Shown here in pieces: positions 42,890-52,090 of a stretch of 64,000 nucleotides of DNA. Below the pieces are notes generated by a model, which had not been told where the DNA came from, searched no databases, and saw only the letters and a program-made list of their open reading frames with translations. Source of the stretch: an uncultured Bacteroidales bacterium (lineage in GTDB: Bacteria > Bacteroidota > Bacteroidia > Bacteroidales > Bacteroidaceae); the NCBI GenBank assembly GCA_902789725.1, contig CADAPC010000001.1:62001-126000 (forward strand), written 5' to 3'. A program made the translations under genes and the position numbers. The first letter of the stretch is position 1, and each line of letters opens with the position of its first letter.

Positions 42890-45253
42890 TTGGGAAATTA
42901 CTTAGATACATTTAACCCACCCCAGCGAGCTGCGGTGGAGTATTGCGATGGACCTTCGTTGGTCATCGCTGGAGCAGGGTCGGGAAAGACCCGTGTACTC
43001 ACATATAAGATTGCTTACCTGATGGAGCATGGCTACCAACCGTGGTCCATTTTGGCTTTGACTTTTACCAACAAAGCCGCAGGAGAAATGAAGGAGCGCA
43101 TTGCGAAAATTGTGGGGAAGGACTATGCCAAGATGCTTTGGATGGGCACCTTCCACAGTATTTTTCTTCGCATTCTGCGCAAGGAGCATGAGTTGATTGG
43201 CTTTCCCCCTAATTTTACCATTTATGATGCGGCTGACAGCAAGAGTTTGGTGAAGGCTATCATCAAAGAACTCGACCTCAGCGATAAAAATTACAAGCCA
43301 GGCACAGTGCTTGGTGTCATCAGTAATGCGAAAAACCAGTTGGTGACGGCCGAACAATATGCAGCCAATCCATCCAACCGACAGAGCGATGCGAGGCAGA
43401 ACATGCCCGCCATCTCGCAAATTTTTGTCCGTTACAGCAACCGTTGCAAGCAGAGCGGGGCGATGGACTTCGATGACATTCTGCTCTACACCTTTCTGCT
43501 TTTCGAACAGCACCCCGACGTGTTGGCGAAATGGGAGCAGCGATTCCGCTATGTGTTGGTGGACGAATATCAAGACACCAACTTTGCACAACATCGCATT
43601 GTGTGGCAACTGACGCATCTGCATCAGCATGTGTGTGTGGTGGGCGATGATGCACAAAGCATCTATAGCTTTCGTGGAGCAAATATTGATAATATTCTTA
43701 CTTTCAAGAAGATATATAACAATGTGCAAATGTTTAAGCTGGAGCAGAACTATCGCTCCACACAGAACATTGTTGAGGCTGCCAACAGCCTGATTAAAAA
43801 GAACCAATGGCAAATCCAGAAAGAGGTATTTTCTGAAAATGACAGGGGAGAGAAGTTGCATTTGCTCGACACACATTCTGATATAGAAGAAGCTAAGGTG
43901 GTGGTGAATAATATTCGTGCCATCAAGCGCAAGGAGGGGTGCGATTATTCCGACTTTGCCATTCTTTACCGCACCAATGCACAGAGCCGTGTGTTTGAAG
44001 ACACGCTACGCAAAGAGGCCTTACCCTATCGCATCTATGGAGGATTATCTTTCTATCAGCGCAAGGAAATAAAAGATGTCATCGCCTATTTCCGTTTGGC
44101 CGTCAATCCTAATGATGAAGAGGCTTTCAAGCGAATCATCAATTATCCTGCACGAGGAATAGGAGCTACTACCATCAATAAGATAGTGGCGGCTGCCAAC
44201 CAGCATGGGGTTAGTCTTTGGACCGTAATAGGACAGGCTGACGCATACGGATTGGGAGTCAATAAAGGCACGCTGGCGAAAATCGAAAGTTTCCGCCAAC
44301 TCATCATGCAGTTTATGGAGAATGCACAGACCCTTCCGGCCAATCAAGTGGGCACCATGATTGTAAAGCAGAGCGGCATTATGGCTGACATCTATCAAGA
44401 TGCCACACCAGAAAATCTGTCTCGCCAAGAGAATGTGGAGGAACTGATCAACGGCATGGAGGACTTTTGCGAAATGCGTGTGGAAGAGGGCAATGAAAAT
44501 ATTTCTCTGAGCGATTACCTTTCTGAAGTTTCTCTGTTGAGTGATGTCGATACCGACAAAGGAGGCGATGAACATAAAATCACCCTGATGACAATTCACT
44601 CGTCCAAAGGGCTGGAGTTTGGCACCGTCTTTGTGGTGGGCATGGAAGAAGGGCTCTTCCCAAGCGAAATGGTGTCAGGTAGCCCAAGAGCGATGGAGGA
44701 AGAGCGTCGTCTGTGCTACGTTGCTATCACGCGAGCCAAAACCCACTGCTTTCTTTCTTATGCACAATGCCGTTTCCGCTTCGGACAGATGGAGTTTTCG
44801 GCTCCCAGCCGTTTCCTGAGCGACATCGCCTCGCAGTATCTCGACCGCAATCGCACTCTTCTCATGTCGAGCCGTAGCTTGGAAGACGATGTGGAACTCC
44901 CTTGGCAGAGAAAAAGCCGCATTGCATCTCCCAACACCTCCAACTTTTTCAAAGGTTATGAAGAGAAAGAAAAGGCTCGTCCTTTCCGTCCTTCCTCTGT
45001 AACCCCTTCTCACCCTTCAATCCCTTCCTCTGTAGCTCCTTCTCGTCCTTCAACACCTTCCACTTCCGTTCACTCCTCCACCTCATCTTCCACTCTTACA
45101 GTTGGCACCCACATTGTTCACAACCGCTTCGGGCGTGGTGAAGTGCTCCGATTGGACGGTACAGGCGACAACACCAAGGCCACTGTACAATTTGAAAATG
45201 TAGGCACTAAGCAATTACTGCTGAAATTCGCCAAGTTCGAGGTGATAGACTAA
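42890..45253 (+). CDS. UvrD/PcrA-type superfamily 1 DNA helicase
   Basis: 787 aa. Motif Q/I FNPPQRAAVEYCDGP and Walker A GAGSGKT (28-34), Walker B DEYQDTN near residue 225, GDDAQSIYSFRGA, LEQNYRST, TIHSSKGLEF and the motif VI region EERRLCYVAITRAK: a full set for a 3'-5' repair helicase. The start is a TTG (42890); in-frame ATG 42854 is cut off by a stop, so TTG is the best choice. Between the helicase core and a C-terminal Tudor-like domain (GTHIVHNRFGRGEVL) lies a Ser/Pro/Thr-rich linker with 30-40-bp DNA repeats (45000-45085), longer than I expect for PcrA. It acts in nucleotide excision and mismatch repair and clears RecA or transcription blocks. Confidence 0.93.
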   Translation: MGNYLDTFNPPQRAAVEYCDGPSLVIAGAGSGKTRVLTYKIAYLMEHGYQPWSILALTFTNKAAGEMKERIAKIVGKDYAKMLWMGTFHSIFLRILRKEHELIGFPPNFTIYDAADSKSLVKAIIKELDLSDKNYKPGTVLGVISNAKNQLVTAEQYAANPSNRQSDARQNMPAISQIFVRYSNRCKQSGAMDFDDILLYTFLLFEQHPDVLAKWEQRFRYVLVDEYQDTNFAQHRIVWQLTHLHQHVCVVGDDAQSIYSFRGANIDNILTFKKIYNNVQMFKLEQNYRSTQNIVEAANSLIKKNQWQIQKEVFSENDRGEKLHLLDTHSDIEEAKVVVNNIRAIKRKEGCDYSDFAILYRTNAQSRVFEDTLRKEALPYRIYGGLSFYQRKEIKDVIAYFRLAVNPNDEEAFKRIINYPARGIGATTINKIVAAANQHGVSLWTVIGQADAYGLGVNKGTLAKIESFRQLIMQFMENAQTLPANQVGTMIVKQSGIMADIYQDATPENLSRQENVEELINGMEDFCEMRVEEGNENISLSDYLSEVSLLSDVDTDKGGDEHKITLMTIHSSKGLEFGTVFVVGMEEGLFPSEMVSGSPRAMEEERRLCYVAITRAKTHCFLSYAQCRFRFGQMEFSAPSRFLSDIASQYLDRNRTLLMSSRSLEDDVELPWQRKSRIASPNTSNFFKGYEEKEKARPFRPSSVTPSHPSIPSSVAPSRPSTPSTSVHSSTSSSTLTVGTHIVHNRFGRGEVLRLDGTGDNTKATVQFENVGTKQLLLKFAKFEVID

Positions 45254-45268
45254 CATGATACAGCGAAA

Positions 45269-46435
45269 ATGACACTACTTGAAAAGAATATTGATAAGAT
45301 ACCCTCTCCCTGCTATGTGATGGAAGAGGCTTTGCTGAGGAGGAACTTAGAGCTGATTCGCAGCGTGGCACAGCGTGCCGATGTGGAAATCATCCTTGCC
45401 TTCAAAGCCTTTGCCTTGTGGAAGAGTTTTCCCATTTTCCGTGAATACATCACCCACACAACGGCTTCGTCGCTCTTCGAGGCTCGCTTGGCAAAGGAAG
45501 AGTTTGGCAGCAAGGCTCACACGTATTCTCCTGCTTACACAGAAGAAGAGTTTGAAGAGATTCTGAATTGCTCAAGCCACATCACCTTCAACTCCCTTAC
45601 GCAATACGAGCGTTTTGCGTCCAGAGTGCAGGAGAGAGCATCGGTTGGGTTGCGAGTCAATCCGGAATATAGTGAAATAGAAACGGAGTTGTATAATCCA
45701 TGTGCGCCAGGTTCGCGTTTCGGCATTTTGAATAGAGACTTGCCGTCTGCTTTGCCTACCGACATTGAAGGGTTTCACATTCATTGCCATTGCGAGTCGG
45801 GAAGTGATGTCTTCGCGCGTACATTACTGCATATTGAGGAAAAGTTTTCAGCGTGGTTTGATCAGCTGAAGTGGATTAACTTTGGTGGAGGACATCTGAT
45901 GACACGCAAGGATTATGACGTGGAGCTGCTTGTCAACACGTTGCAGGATTTCCATCACCGCTATCCGCATCTGAAAGTTATTCTTGAGCCAGGCAGTGCT
46001 TTCGCTTGGCAGACAGGGCCGTTAGTGGCCAAGGTGGTTGATATTGTGGAGAACTATGGGGTGAAGACGGCTATCGTCAATGCCAGTTTCACATGCCACA
46101 TGCCCGACTGTTTGGAGATGCCATATAAACCAGCCATCCGACATGCTGAAACGCTGGAAGAAGATGATATTCAAACGGCGAAAACCGTTCCGAACACTTA
46201 TCGCATTGGTGGAAATTCTTGTCTCTCGGGCGACTTCTTGGGTCTTTGGCAGTTTGACCGCGAACTACAGATTGGGGAGACCCTCATCTTTGAGGACATG
46301 ATCCACTACACTACTGTCAAAACGACGATGTTCAACGGCATCGCTCATCCCTCCATCGGCATGCTGCACGAGGATGGTACCTTCGAACTGTTCCGTCGTT
46401 TCAATTATGAGGACTATCGTGACCGTATGTGTTAA
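45269..46435 (+). CDS. nspC: Carboxynorspermidine decarboxylase
   Basis: 388 aa PLP enzyme of the alanine-racemase-fold decarboxylases. PLP-binding Lys46 in ILAFKAFALW; HCHCESGSDVF and FGGGHLMTRKDYDVE; ILEPGSAF; catalytic Cys in GNSCLSGDFLG near residue 316, the NspC form of the CxxxD motif. It converts carboxy(nor)spermidine to (nor)spermidine in the alternative polyamine route used by Bacteroidetes. The partner dehydrogenase gene is not nearby. It is 15 bp after the helicase gene and ends at a shared terminator, so it is probably transcribed with it. Confidence 0.95.
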   Translation: MTLLEKNIDKIPSPCYVMEEALLRRNLELIRSVAQRADVEIILAFKAFALWKSFPIFREYITHTTASSLFEARLAKEEFGSKAHTYSPAYTEEEFEEILNCSSHITFNSLTQYERFASRVQERASVGLRVNPEYSEIETELYNPCAPGSRFGILNRDLPSALPTDIEGFHIHCHCESGSDVFARTLLHIEEKFSAWFDQLKWINFGGGHLMTRKDYDVELLVNTLQDFHHRYPHLKVILEPGSAFAWQTGPLVAKVVDIVENYGVKTAIVNASFTCHMPDCLEMPYKPAIRHAETLEEDDIQTAKTVPNTYRIGGNSCLSGDFLGLWQFDRELQIGETLIFEDMIHYTTVKTTMFNGIAHPSIGMLHEDGTFELFRRFNYEDYRDRMC

Positions 46436-46478
46436 ACAACTGCGATAGTTCAATCTTTTATTCAGCAAAGAACATATA

Positions 46479-46513
46479 AAAGCCCTCGGCACGCAATTGG
46501 TGGCGAGGGCTTT
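46479..46513. terminator. Bidirectional terminator, nspC and outer-membrane barrel genes
   Basis: AAAGCCCTCG/CGAGGGCTTT, a 10-bp stem plus inner CAC/GTG pairs; T-rich on the plus side after the stem and preceded by A-rich sequence, so it works in both directions. Confidence 0.85.
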
Positions 46514-46534
46514 ATGTATGCTGACGTTTTGTTG

Positions 46535-49513
46535 TTATCGACCACCGCCACCGCCGCCGAAGCCTCCGCCTCCACCGAATCCACCACGGCCACCTCCACC
46601 GTTGCCTCCACGGCCTCCACGTCCACCTTCGCCTCCACGACCTCCACGGCCTCCTTCGCCACCTTCAGGCACTTCGTTCATGAAGTTGCGCATTTCTCGC
46701 AGATCGCGTCGTGCCTGACGGTTGCCCCACAGGTTGAAGCGCCAAATGAAGTGTGCCATCACATAACTGTAGATGCTGTTGGTTTCCCGGTCGGAACGAG
46801 AGTAGGCCGTAATGTTGCGGCTGATGTTGCTGCGCTGGTGCAGAATGTCGTAAGCTTGCAGCGAAATGGTTGCTTGCTTCTTGTATAGGAATCGGTAGCT
46901 GATTTGTGCGTTCCAGATGAGTTCGTTGGTGTTCATGTTGGCTGAAGAATAACCGCGGCGTGAACTCATGTTGATGTCGGTGGAGAAACCGAAGCCGTTC
47001 TCAAAGTTGCCGGTAGAAGAGAGGCCGTAGTTGAAGTTGTAGGTGCTTTGGTTGCTGGCCTCCACCAATTGGCTGTGTGTTTTCGACCAGTTGATTCGGC
47101 CGTTGGCACGCACATCGATGTTGTTCAGACGGAGAGTAATGCTCATGGTTTCGCCCAGGCTTGTCTGCTTCACGTTGTTTTTGAGCGTTTCACGGTTCTG
47201 GTAGATGTAGCTCACGCGGTTGTTGAAGCTTGCTGTGGTATTGGTGTTGAGGGTGAGTTTCTCCCAACCCAGCGGCGTGTTGAACCCCACGTTGCCACTC
47301 ATGCTCCAGTTGCCGTTGATGTTCTCCGGACGAGTACGCTGCCCACCTGTCTCGCTGTTATATTCTGTGCGGTTGGCAATGCTGTTTTGAGTGGTGTTGT
47401 AGGAAAATCGTCCGAAGATGGAGCGGCGAGTGGCCTCGAAGTAGTTGTTGTAGTCAAGGCTCATGTTGTGTGTGAACGATGGTTTCAGGTCGGGGTTACC
47501 CTCGCGGATGTTGAGCGGGTTGCTGTTATCAGTCAGGTTGAAGAGGTCGGTCATGTCTGGCTGGCTGCTATTGCCACGATAGGTGAGTCGCAGCGTGTGC
47601 TGCCTGGTGAATCGAAGTCGAGCATTCAGTGTAGGCGACACACGTGCAATGTTTCGGCTGGCAATGGTGTCAAGACCCTGATACTGATACACCATCTTCT
47701 GGTTTTGCGCTTCTACACGTATACCTGCGCTGATGTTGAGCAGCTGGGTGACGTAGCGAAGCGAGAAGTCGATGTTGTGTGTCTTGTTGATGTTGTCGGT
47801 ATAGCGAGAGAGGGAGTCACTGAGGAACTCAAAATAATTGGGTGCCAGCATGCCGTATTGCCCGTAGTCTTCCCAAAGAATCTGCCCGATGGAATCCACT
47901 TTTGCAAAGTCGTAGGTTTGTCCATCACTGTGGCGTTTGGAGTAGTTGTAGTTGTAGTTCAGCTGGGCAAAGAGGTTGCGCATAATGGGTTCGGAGTAAG
48001 AAAAACCAACGCTGTAGTTCTTGTTGTCCGACGGGTTGTTGCGGTGGCGGTAAGTTAAGTCGGTGGAGTCGTTGCGCTGATGATAGATGACGTTCGACCA
48101 GTTGTAGCTCTTGTTTTTGTTGTCGCTGATGCTACCGTTCATGCGAAGGCTAATGTTGCGCCCGTTGCTGCCAGTCACTGCACTGGGGCCGAACCATGGA
48201 CCTCCACCCAATCGGCGGTTAAGCATCAGGCTTCCGCTCACATTGTAGTTGTCGCCATCGCTCCAGTTGCTGGAGGCATTTTCGTTAATCTTAATGCTGT
48301 TGCTAATTTGGTCCATCTGATCAAGAGGGTCGGTTATACGATTGGTGTAGGGATCGTCGTTGAAAGTGGCTGAGGAATTGCCCGATGAACTTTTGGAGCT
48401 ACCAGTGGAGAAGCGAGGCTGGAAGAGCAGGGTGGTGAGCGAGTCGAGTTTCCATTCAATCTTGAAGTCACCGTTCCAGCTGTTGTTACGATTTCGGTTT
48501 GAGTTGCGGCTATTGCTGTAGGATGCGTTGGTGCTGATGAAGTTCTGGCTGCTGCTCCATGAGTGAGAGTCACTTTTGTTGTAGTTCACGCGGATGTTTC
48601 CTCCAAATTCAAAGTTCTTGACGGCAAAGACCAATCGGCCACCTACCTGCCTGTTGGTGGAGTTGCCGTTGTTGCCAGTTTTGTTTTGATTACCAATCAC
48701 GTTTCCTTGTATTTTTTCAGAGAAGCGGTTAATCATCAATCTGCCCGAATAGAGATTCTCGGTACCATAGCCAGCATCGATGTTTCCAAACCAGCCCTGT
48801 TGGAAGTTTTTCTTGATGGTCAGGTCAATGACGGTTTCTTCCTCGCCATCGTCAATGCCAGTAATGCGGCTGAAGTCCGACTGTTTGTCATAGGTTTTCA
48901 CCTTGTCAACAATTTCGGCAGGCAGGTTCTTCATGGACATGTTGCGGTCATTGCCAAAAAACTCTTTTCCTCCCACTAGAATTTTGTTGACCGTCTTTCC
49001 GTTCACCTTCACCACGCCATCCTCTACGGTCACACCAGGGAGTTTCTTGATGAGCTCCTCCAGCACACTACCTTCCGGCACTTTGAAGGCATCGGCATTG
49101 AAAATGAGCGTATCTTCCTTCACCTCCACTTCCTTCATGGTGCCTGTCACAACGGCCTGATTCAACAGTATAGTATTGGGAATGAGCAAAATGGTGCCAA
49201 TGGCCTGATTGCCTTTGTTTGCTTTTTTGTTGACGGTGATGGGGCGGAAAAAGTTGTGGTAGCCCACGTATGAAATCTTCATGATGTAGTTGCCGTCCTT
49301 CACGTTTTTGATGCTGAAGGTACCGTCTTTTGATGTCGATGTTCCTGTAATCATGCGAGCCGTGTCGGGGCTCATCACCATCACGGTGGTTGCAATCAGT
49401 TCTTCACCATTCTCGCTGTCAATCACTTTCCCCTTTAGTGTGGTTTGCGCATGCGTGGCGACCGATGTAAGCACTAATGTTGCAAATAGGATAACCTTTT
49501 TTAATAAATTCAT
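46535..49513 (-). CDS. OMP_b-brl_3 outer-membrane barrel with CarboxypepD-like plug and Gly-rich tail
   Basis: 992 aa. Signal peptide (MNLLKKVILFATLVLTSVATHA), then a carboxypeptidase-regulatory-like domain (TTLKGKVIDSENGEELIATTVMV, about 23-110), a TonB-receptor plug-like region (FKVPEGSVLEELIKKLPGVTVEDGVVKVNGK, about 140-220) and a barrel of about 650 residues rich in Asn/Ser/Tyr/Trp. The barrel ends near residue 930 (IWRFNLWGNRQARRDLREM) and is followed by about 45 residues of Gly/Arg repeats ([20 protein letters not shown]). No SusD-like partner and no TonB box that I can see. Possibly a receptor or porin for peptides or glycans; the function is unknown. The tail position, beyond the last strand, is unusual. 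Confidence 0.85.
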   Translation of the reverse strand: MNLLKKVILFATLVLTSVATHAQTTLKGKVIDSENGEELIATTVMVMSPDTARMITGTSTSKDGTFSIKNVKDGNYIMKISYVGYHNFFRPITVNKKANKGNQAIGTILLIPNTILLNQAVVTGTMKEVEVKEDTLIFNADAFKVPEGSVLEELIKKLPGVTVEDGVVKVNGKTVNKILVGGKEFFGNDRNMSMKNLPAEIVDKVKTYDKQSDFSRITGIDDGEEETVIDLTIKKNFQQGWFGNIDAGYGTENLYSGRLMINRFSEKIQGNVIGNQNKTGNNGNSTNRQVGGRLVFAVKNFEFGGNIRVNYNKSDSHSWSSSQNFISTNASYSNSRNSNRNRNNSWNGDFKIEWKLDSLTTLLFQPRFSTGSSKSSSGNSSATFNDDPYTNRITDPLDQMDQISNSIKINENASSNWSDGDNYNVSGSLMLNRRLGGGPWFGPSAVTGSNGRNISLRMNGSISDNKNKSYNWSNVIYHQRNDSTDLTYRHRNNPSDNKNYSVGFSYSEPIMRNLFAQLNYNYNYSKRHSDGQTYDFAKVDSIGQILWEDYGQYGMLAPNYFEFLSDSLSRYTDNINKTHNIDFSLRYVTQLLNISAGIRVEAQNQKMVYQYQGLDTIASRNIARVSPTLNARLRFTRQHTLRLTYRGNSSQPDMTDLFNLTDNSNPLNIREGNPDLKPSFTHNMSLDYNNYFEATRRSIFGRFSYNTTQNSIANRTEYNSETGGQRTRPENINGNWSMSGNVGFNTPLGWEKLTLNTNTTASFNNRVSYIYQNRETLKNNVKQTSLGETMSITLRLNNIDVRANGRINWSKTHSQLVEASNQSTYNFNYGLSSTGNFENGFGFSTDINMSSRRGYSSANMNTNELIWNAQISYRFLYKKQATISLQAYDILHQRSNISRNITAYSRSDRETNSIYSYVMAHFIWRFNLWGNRQARRDLREMRNFMNEVPEGGEGGRGGRGGEGGRGGRGGNGGGGRGGFGGGGGFGGGGGGR

Positions 49514-49617
49514 GTTAGCTAATTGTTGAGTTTCGGTTGGTAAGACCTTTTGTTGTTCAAAAGGTTTAATTGTTTAGCCAGAATTTAATGAAAAGTTTCC
49601 CTATTCACCCTTGTGTG

Positions 49618-50112
49618 TCAAGCATCGGCAAAGATTTTGCCATCGTCTAGTGTGACCTTCAGCATGGTGTATTGGCTGTGAAAATCGGTTTGCAGACGGT
49701 GCAGATAGCGGCGGCATTCCCAATGACACATGGGTAGGTCGTGTAGCAGGTAGTTTCCGCACGTTTCAGGTGTGGTTGCTGGCACTTCGTGTTGGGTGAG
49801 AATCCACTCTAAGCACTGGATGGTGAGGGTGCGCATGTCCTCAGGTGTATAGGAGCCTTTCATGACGATGTACATGCCTGTGAGACAACCCATTGGGCCG
49901 ACATACACGACATCGCCCTTTACGTTGGAGTTGCGGAACCAAGTGGCCATGAGGTGCTCCATGCTATGCATGGCAGCAGGGGCAACGGCGGGCTCCTGAT
50001 TGGGTTCTGTAATGCGAAGGTCGAAGGTGGTGAAGCCTTTGTCTTGGCGAGACACATAGATGCCTGGCTTCAGGTGGGTGTGGTCGATTGTGAAACTTTG
50101 TATGACTTCCAT
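49618..50112 (-). CDS. luxS: S-ribosylhomocysteine lyase (autoinducer-2 synthase)
   Basis: 164 aa. Metal ligands His49 and His53 in HSMEH and Cys118 in ETCGNY; catalytic Cys76 in GPMGCLTGMY; LKPGIYV near the start. All match LuxS. It splits S-ribosylhomocysteine into homocysteine and DPD, the AI-2 precursor, in the activated methyl cycle. It is a single gene; a weak promoter-like sequence (AATACTTTGC, minus) lies about 50 nt upstream. The usual partner pfs (mtn) is not adjacent. Confidence 0.97.
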   Translation of the reverse strand: MEVIQSFTIDHTHLKPGIYVSRQDKGFTTFDLRITEPNQEPAVAPAAMHSMEHLMATWFRNSNVKGDVVYVGPMGCLTGMYIVMKGSYTPEDMRTLTIQCLEWILTQHEVPATTPETCGNYLLHDLPMCHWECRRYLHRLQTDFHSQYTMLKVTLDDGKIFADA

Positions 50113-50185
50113 TTTTGATAAGTGCTTTTAGTTTTTCTCCTTGAAGAGTTTTTTCTTTTTATTCTTGCAAAGTATTTTTTTCTGA

Positions 50186-52045
50186 TTACTTTTTCATGTC
50201 GTGGCCGAGGTAGAAACTCTGCTCAGGCGGTTGGTTGTAACCCACATTTTCGGTAGCCACGCTGAGTCGGTAGGGAATGTCGAACATGAGGCTTGGGAAG
50301 CGATGAGGCGTGGGGAGCGTGGTGGAGTAGATGCGGAGGGTGGATTCCTTTCGGTTGCAGACAATGACCTCCTCTCGCCAGTCGCCCAAGATGTCGGTCG
50401 AGAGGCAGGGGTTTTGCTTGGTGCCGTTGTTGAACGTGCAACCTTCGGCGCGAAAATCCTTGAGGGTGTCGATTCGTTTTTCCTTCCAGTTCCATTTCAG
50501 CACAGCGTGGCGGTCAAGGAGTTCGCGCAGTAGGTCGCCATCCCAATAGACGGCACTATTCTGAGGAAAAGCGATGTCGGGGTGGTGTAGTTGTCCTTTC
50601 ACGTCGAAGTAGCCCCGCTGCGACGACGACCACATTTCCAGCCCGTAGTTGGTGGGGTCGATGTCGGCAGCCATCCCTCTTCCCACATCTTCGTTGCTGG
50701 GAATCTGAAAGATGATTCGTCCAGTTTTTGCATCGCGGAAGTCGGAGCCGTCGCGTTTGTTTTCGTGCACGTCCCAAATTTGTAGCTGTGTGCTGTCGGG
50801 GTAGAATGCGAACTGGTGTATGGCATCGCCGTGCCCCATTCGGGTGGTGTAAAGCCCTGTGCCGTCGTTGTTCACCGCCATTGAGCCGTAGGTGATTTCG
50901 TCGCATCCGTCGCCATCCACATCGCCCACGCGGAGGTTGTGATTGCCTTGGCCCGAATAGCCAGAATGCTGCTGCGAGTCGAAGAGCCAGCGGAGCGTGA
51001 GGTCGGTGCCGTTCCAATCGTAGGCAGCCAGAAAGGTCTTGGTGTAGTAGCCTCGGCACATCACTGCCGAAGGGTGCTTGCCGTCGAGATAGGCGACAGC
51101 AGCGAGGAAGCGGTCGCAACGGTTGCCGTAATTGTCGCCCCAAGAAGACACGTTGCCGCGAGGTGGCTGGTAGTCAACCGTTTTGAGGGCGCGCCCTGTG
51201 AGTCCTTCGAAGACGGTGAGGTATTCAGGCCCGTCGAGGATGCGTCCCACAATGTTGCGCTGCTGGTGTTCTACCTTGCCGGGTATGGTGTTCTCAATTA
51301 AGCCCGTTTTCACCCAGTTAGCCTTGGGGTCACCGATTACGTTGCCATGCCCGTCTATGGTTCCGTCGGCTGTCTTGACGATAAGCTCTGAGCGTCCGTC
51401 ACCATCAAAATCATAAACGAGAAACTGCGTGTAGTGGGCACCGGCACGGATGTTGGGACCAAGATCGATGCGCCAAAGCTTGTTGCCTGCCAGTGTGTAG
51501 CAGTCGATGAGCACGTTGCCCGTATAGCCTTCGTGACTGTTATCGTGACTGTTGGAGGGATCCCATTTCAGGATGATTTCGTATTCGCCATCGCCATCTA
51601 CATCGCCCACGCTGGCATCGTTGGCCGAGTAGGAGTAGGCTCGTCCATCGGGGGTGGTGCCTCGTGGTGGCGTGTCGAGCTGAATGTCAATATAGTCTTT
51701 GATGTCGGGCTTGTATTGAATCTGCCCGCTTGTGTTTTTGTTGGTCTTTGAGGTGGGGGCGACGCTGATGGTAGCGGGAATGGATGGTGCTAATGTCTTG
51801 AAGAAGGTAGAATTGTTTATTTTACTATGGTTCAGTTTTTTACCGTTGATGAAAACATCAAACGATTCAGCTTCTTCGCCCTCAAGCAGTCGCCAAGAGA
51901 TGGCGAGGCTGTCACCCTCTCTGAGGCACACCAATCCGCGTCCCAGCTTTTCCTTCTGGATGTCGGGGGGGTATGCTGGTTGAGTCATAGCGAGGCTTGC
52001 AAGATGGAGTCCGATGGCTGTGAGGAGTGTTCGTGTCGAAATCAT
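50186..52045 (-). CDS. Rhamnogalacturonan lyase, polysaccharide lyase family 11
   Basis: 619 aa with a signal peptide (MISTRTLLTAIGLHLASLAMTQ). After an N-terminal beta domain (ERLGRGLVCL-like REGDSLAISWRLL) comes the eight-bladed PL11 propeller with repeated calcium motifs: DVDGDGEYEIILKWDPSNSHDNS, YDFDGDGRSELIVKTADGTIDG, GDVDGDGCDEITYGSM, and the family stretch NYGNRCDRFLAAVAYLDGKHPS. It cleaves the rhamnogalacturonan-I backbone by beta-elimination outside the cell. It sits 46 bp downstream of a small lipoprotein gene on the same strand, likely one operon. Confidence 0.95.
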   Translation of the reverse strand: MISTRTLLTAIGLHLASLAMTQPAYPPDIQKEKLGRGLVCLREGDSLAISWRLLEGEEAESFDVFINGKKLNHSKINNSTFFKTLAPSIPATISVAPTSKTNKNTSGQIQYKPDIKDYIDIQLDTPPRGTTPDGRAYSYSANDASVGDVDGDGEYEIILKWDPSNSHDNSHEGYTGNVLIDCYTLAGNKLWRIDLGPNIRAGAHYTQFLVYDFDGDGRSELIVKTADGTIDGHGNVIGDPKANWVKTGLIENTIPGKVEHQQRNIVGRILDGPEYLTVFEGLTGRALKTVDYQPPRGNVSSWGDNYGNRCDRFLAAVAYLDGKHPSAVMCRGYYTKTFLAAYDWNGTDLTLRWLFDSQQHSGYSGQGNHNLRVGDVDGDGCDEITYGSMAVNNDGTGLYTTRMGHGDAIHQFAFYPDSTQLQIWDVHENKRDGSDFRDAKTGRIIFQIPSNEDVGRGMAADIDPTNYGLEMWSSSQRGYFDVKGQLHHPDIAFPQNSAVYWDGDLLRELLDRHAVLKWNWKEKRIDTLKDFRAEGCTFNNGTKQNPCLSTDILGDWREEVIVCNRKESTLRIYSTTLPTPHRFPSLMFDIPYRLSVATENVGYNQPPEQSFYLGHDMKK

Positions 52046-52090
52046 GTTAGTTAGTCTTTTTTTGTTGATGCTGATGCCCCAAGTATGCGC

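Noticed and set aside
47048..48058. 336-codon open frame antisense to the outer-membrane barrel gene
   Set aside because: Val/His-rich translation typical of an antisense shadow; the minus-strand frame has a signal peptide and full family architecture.
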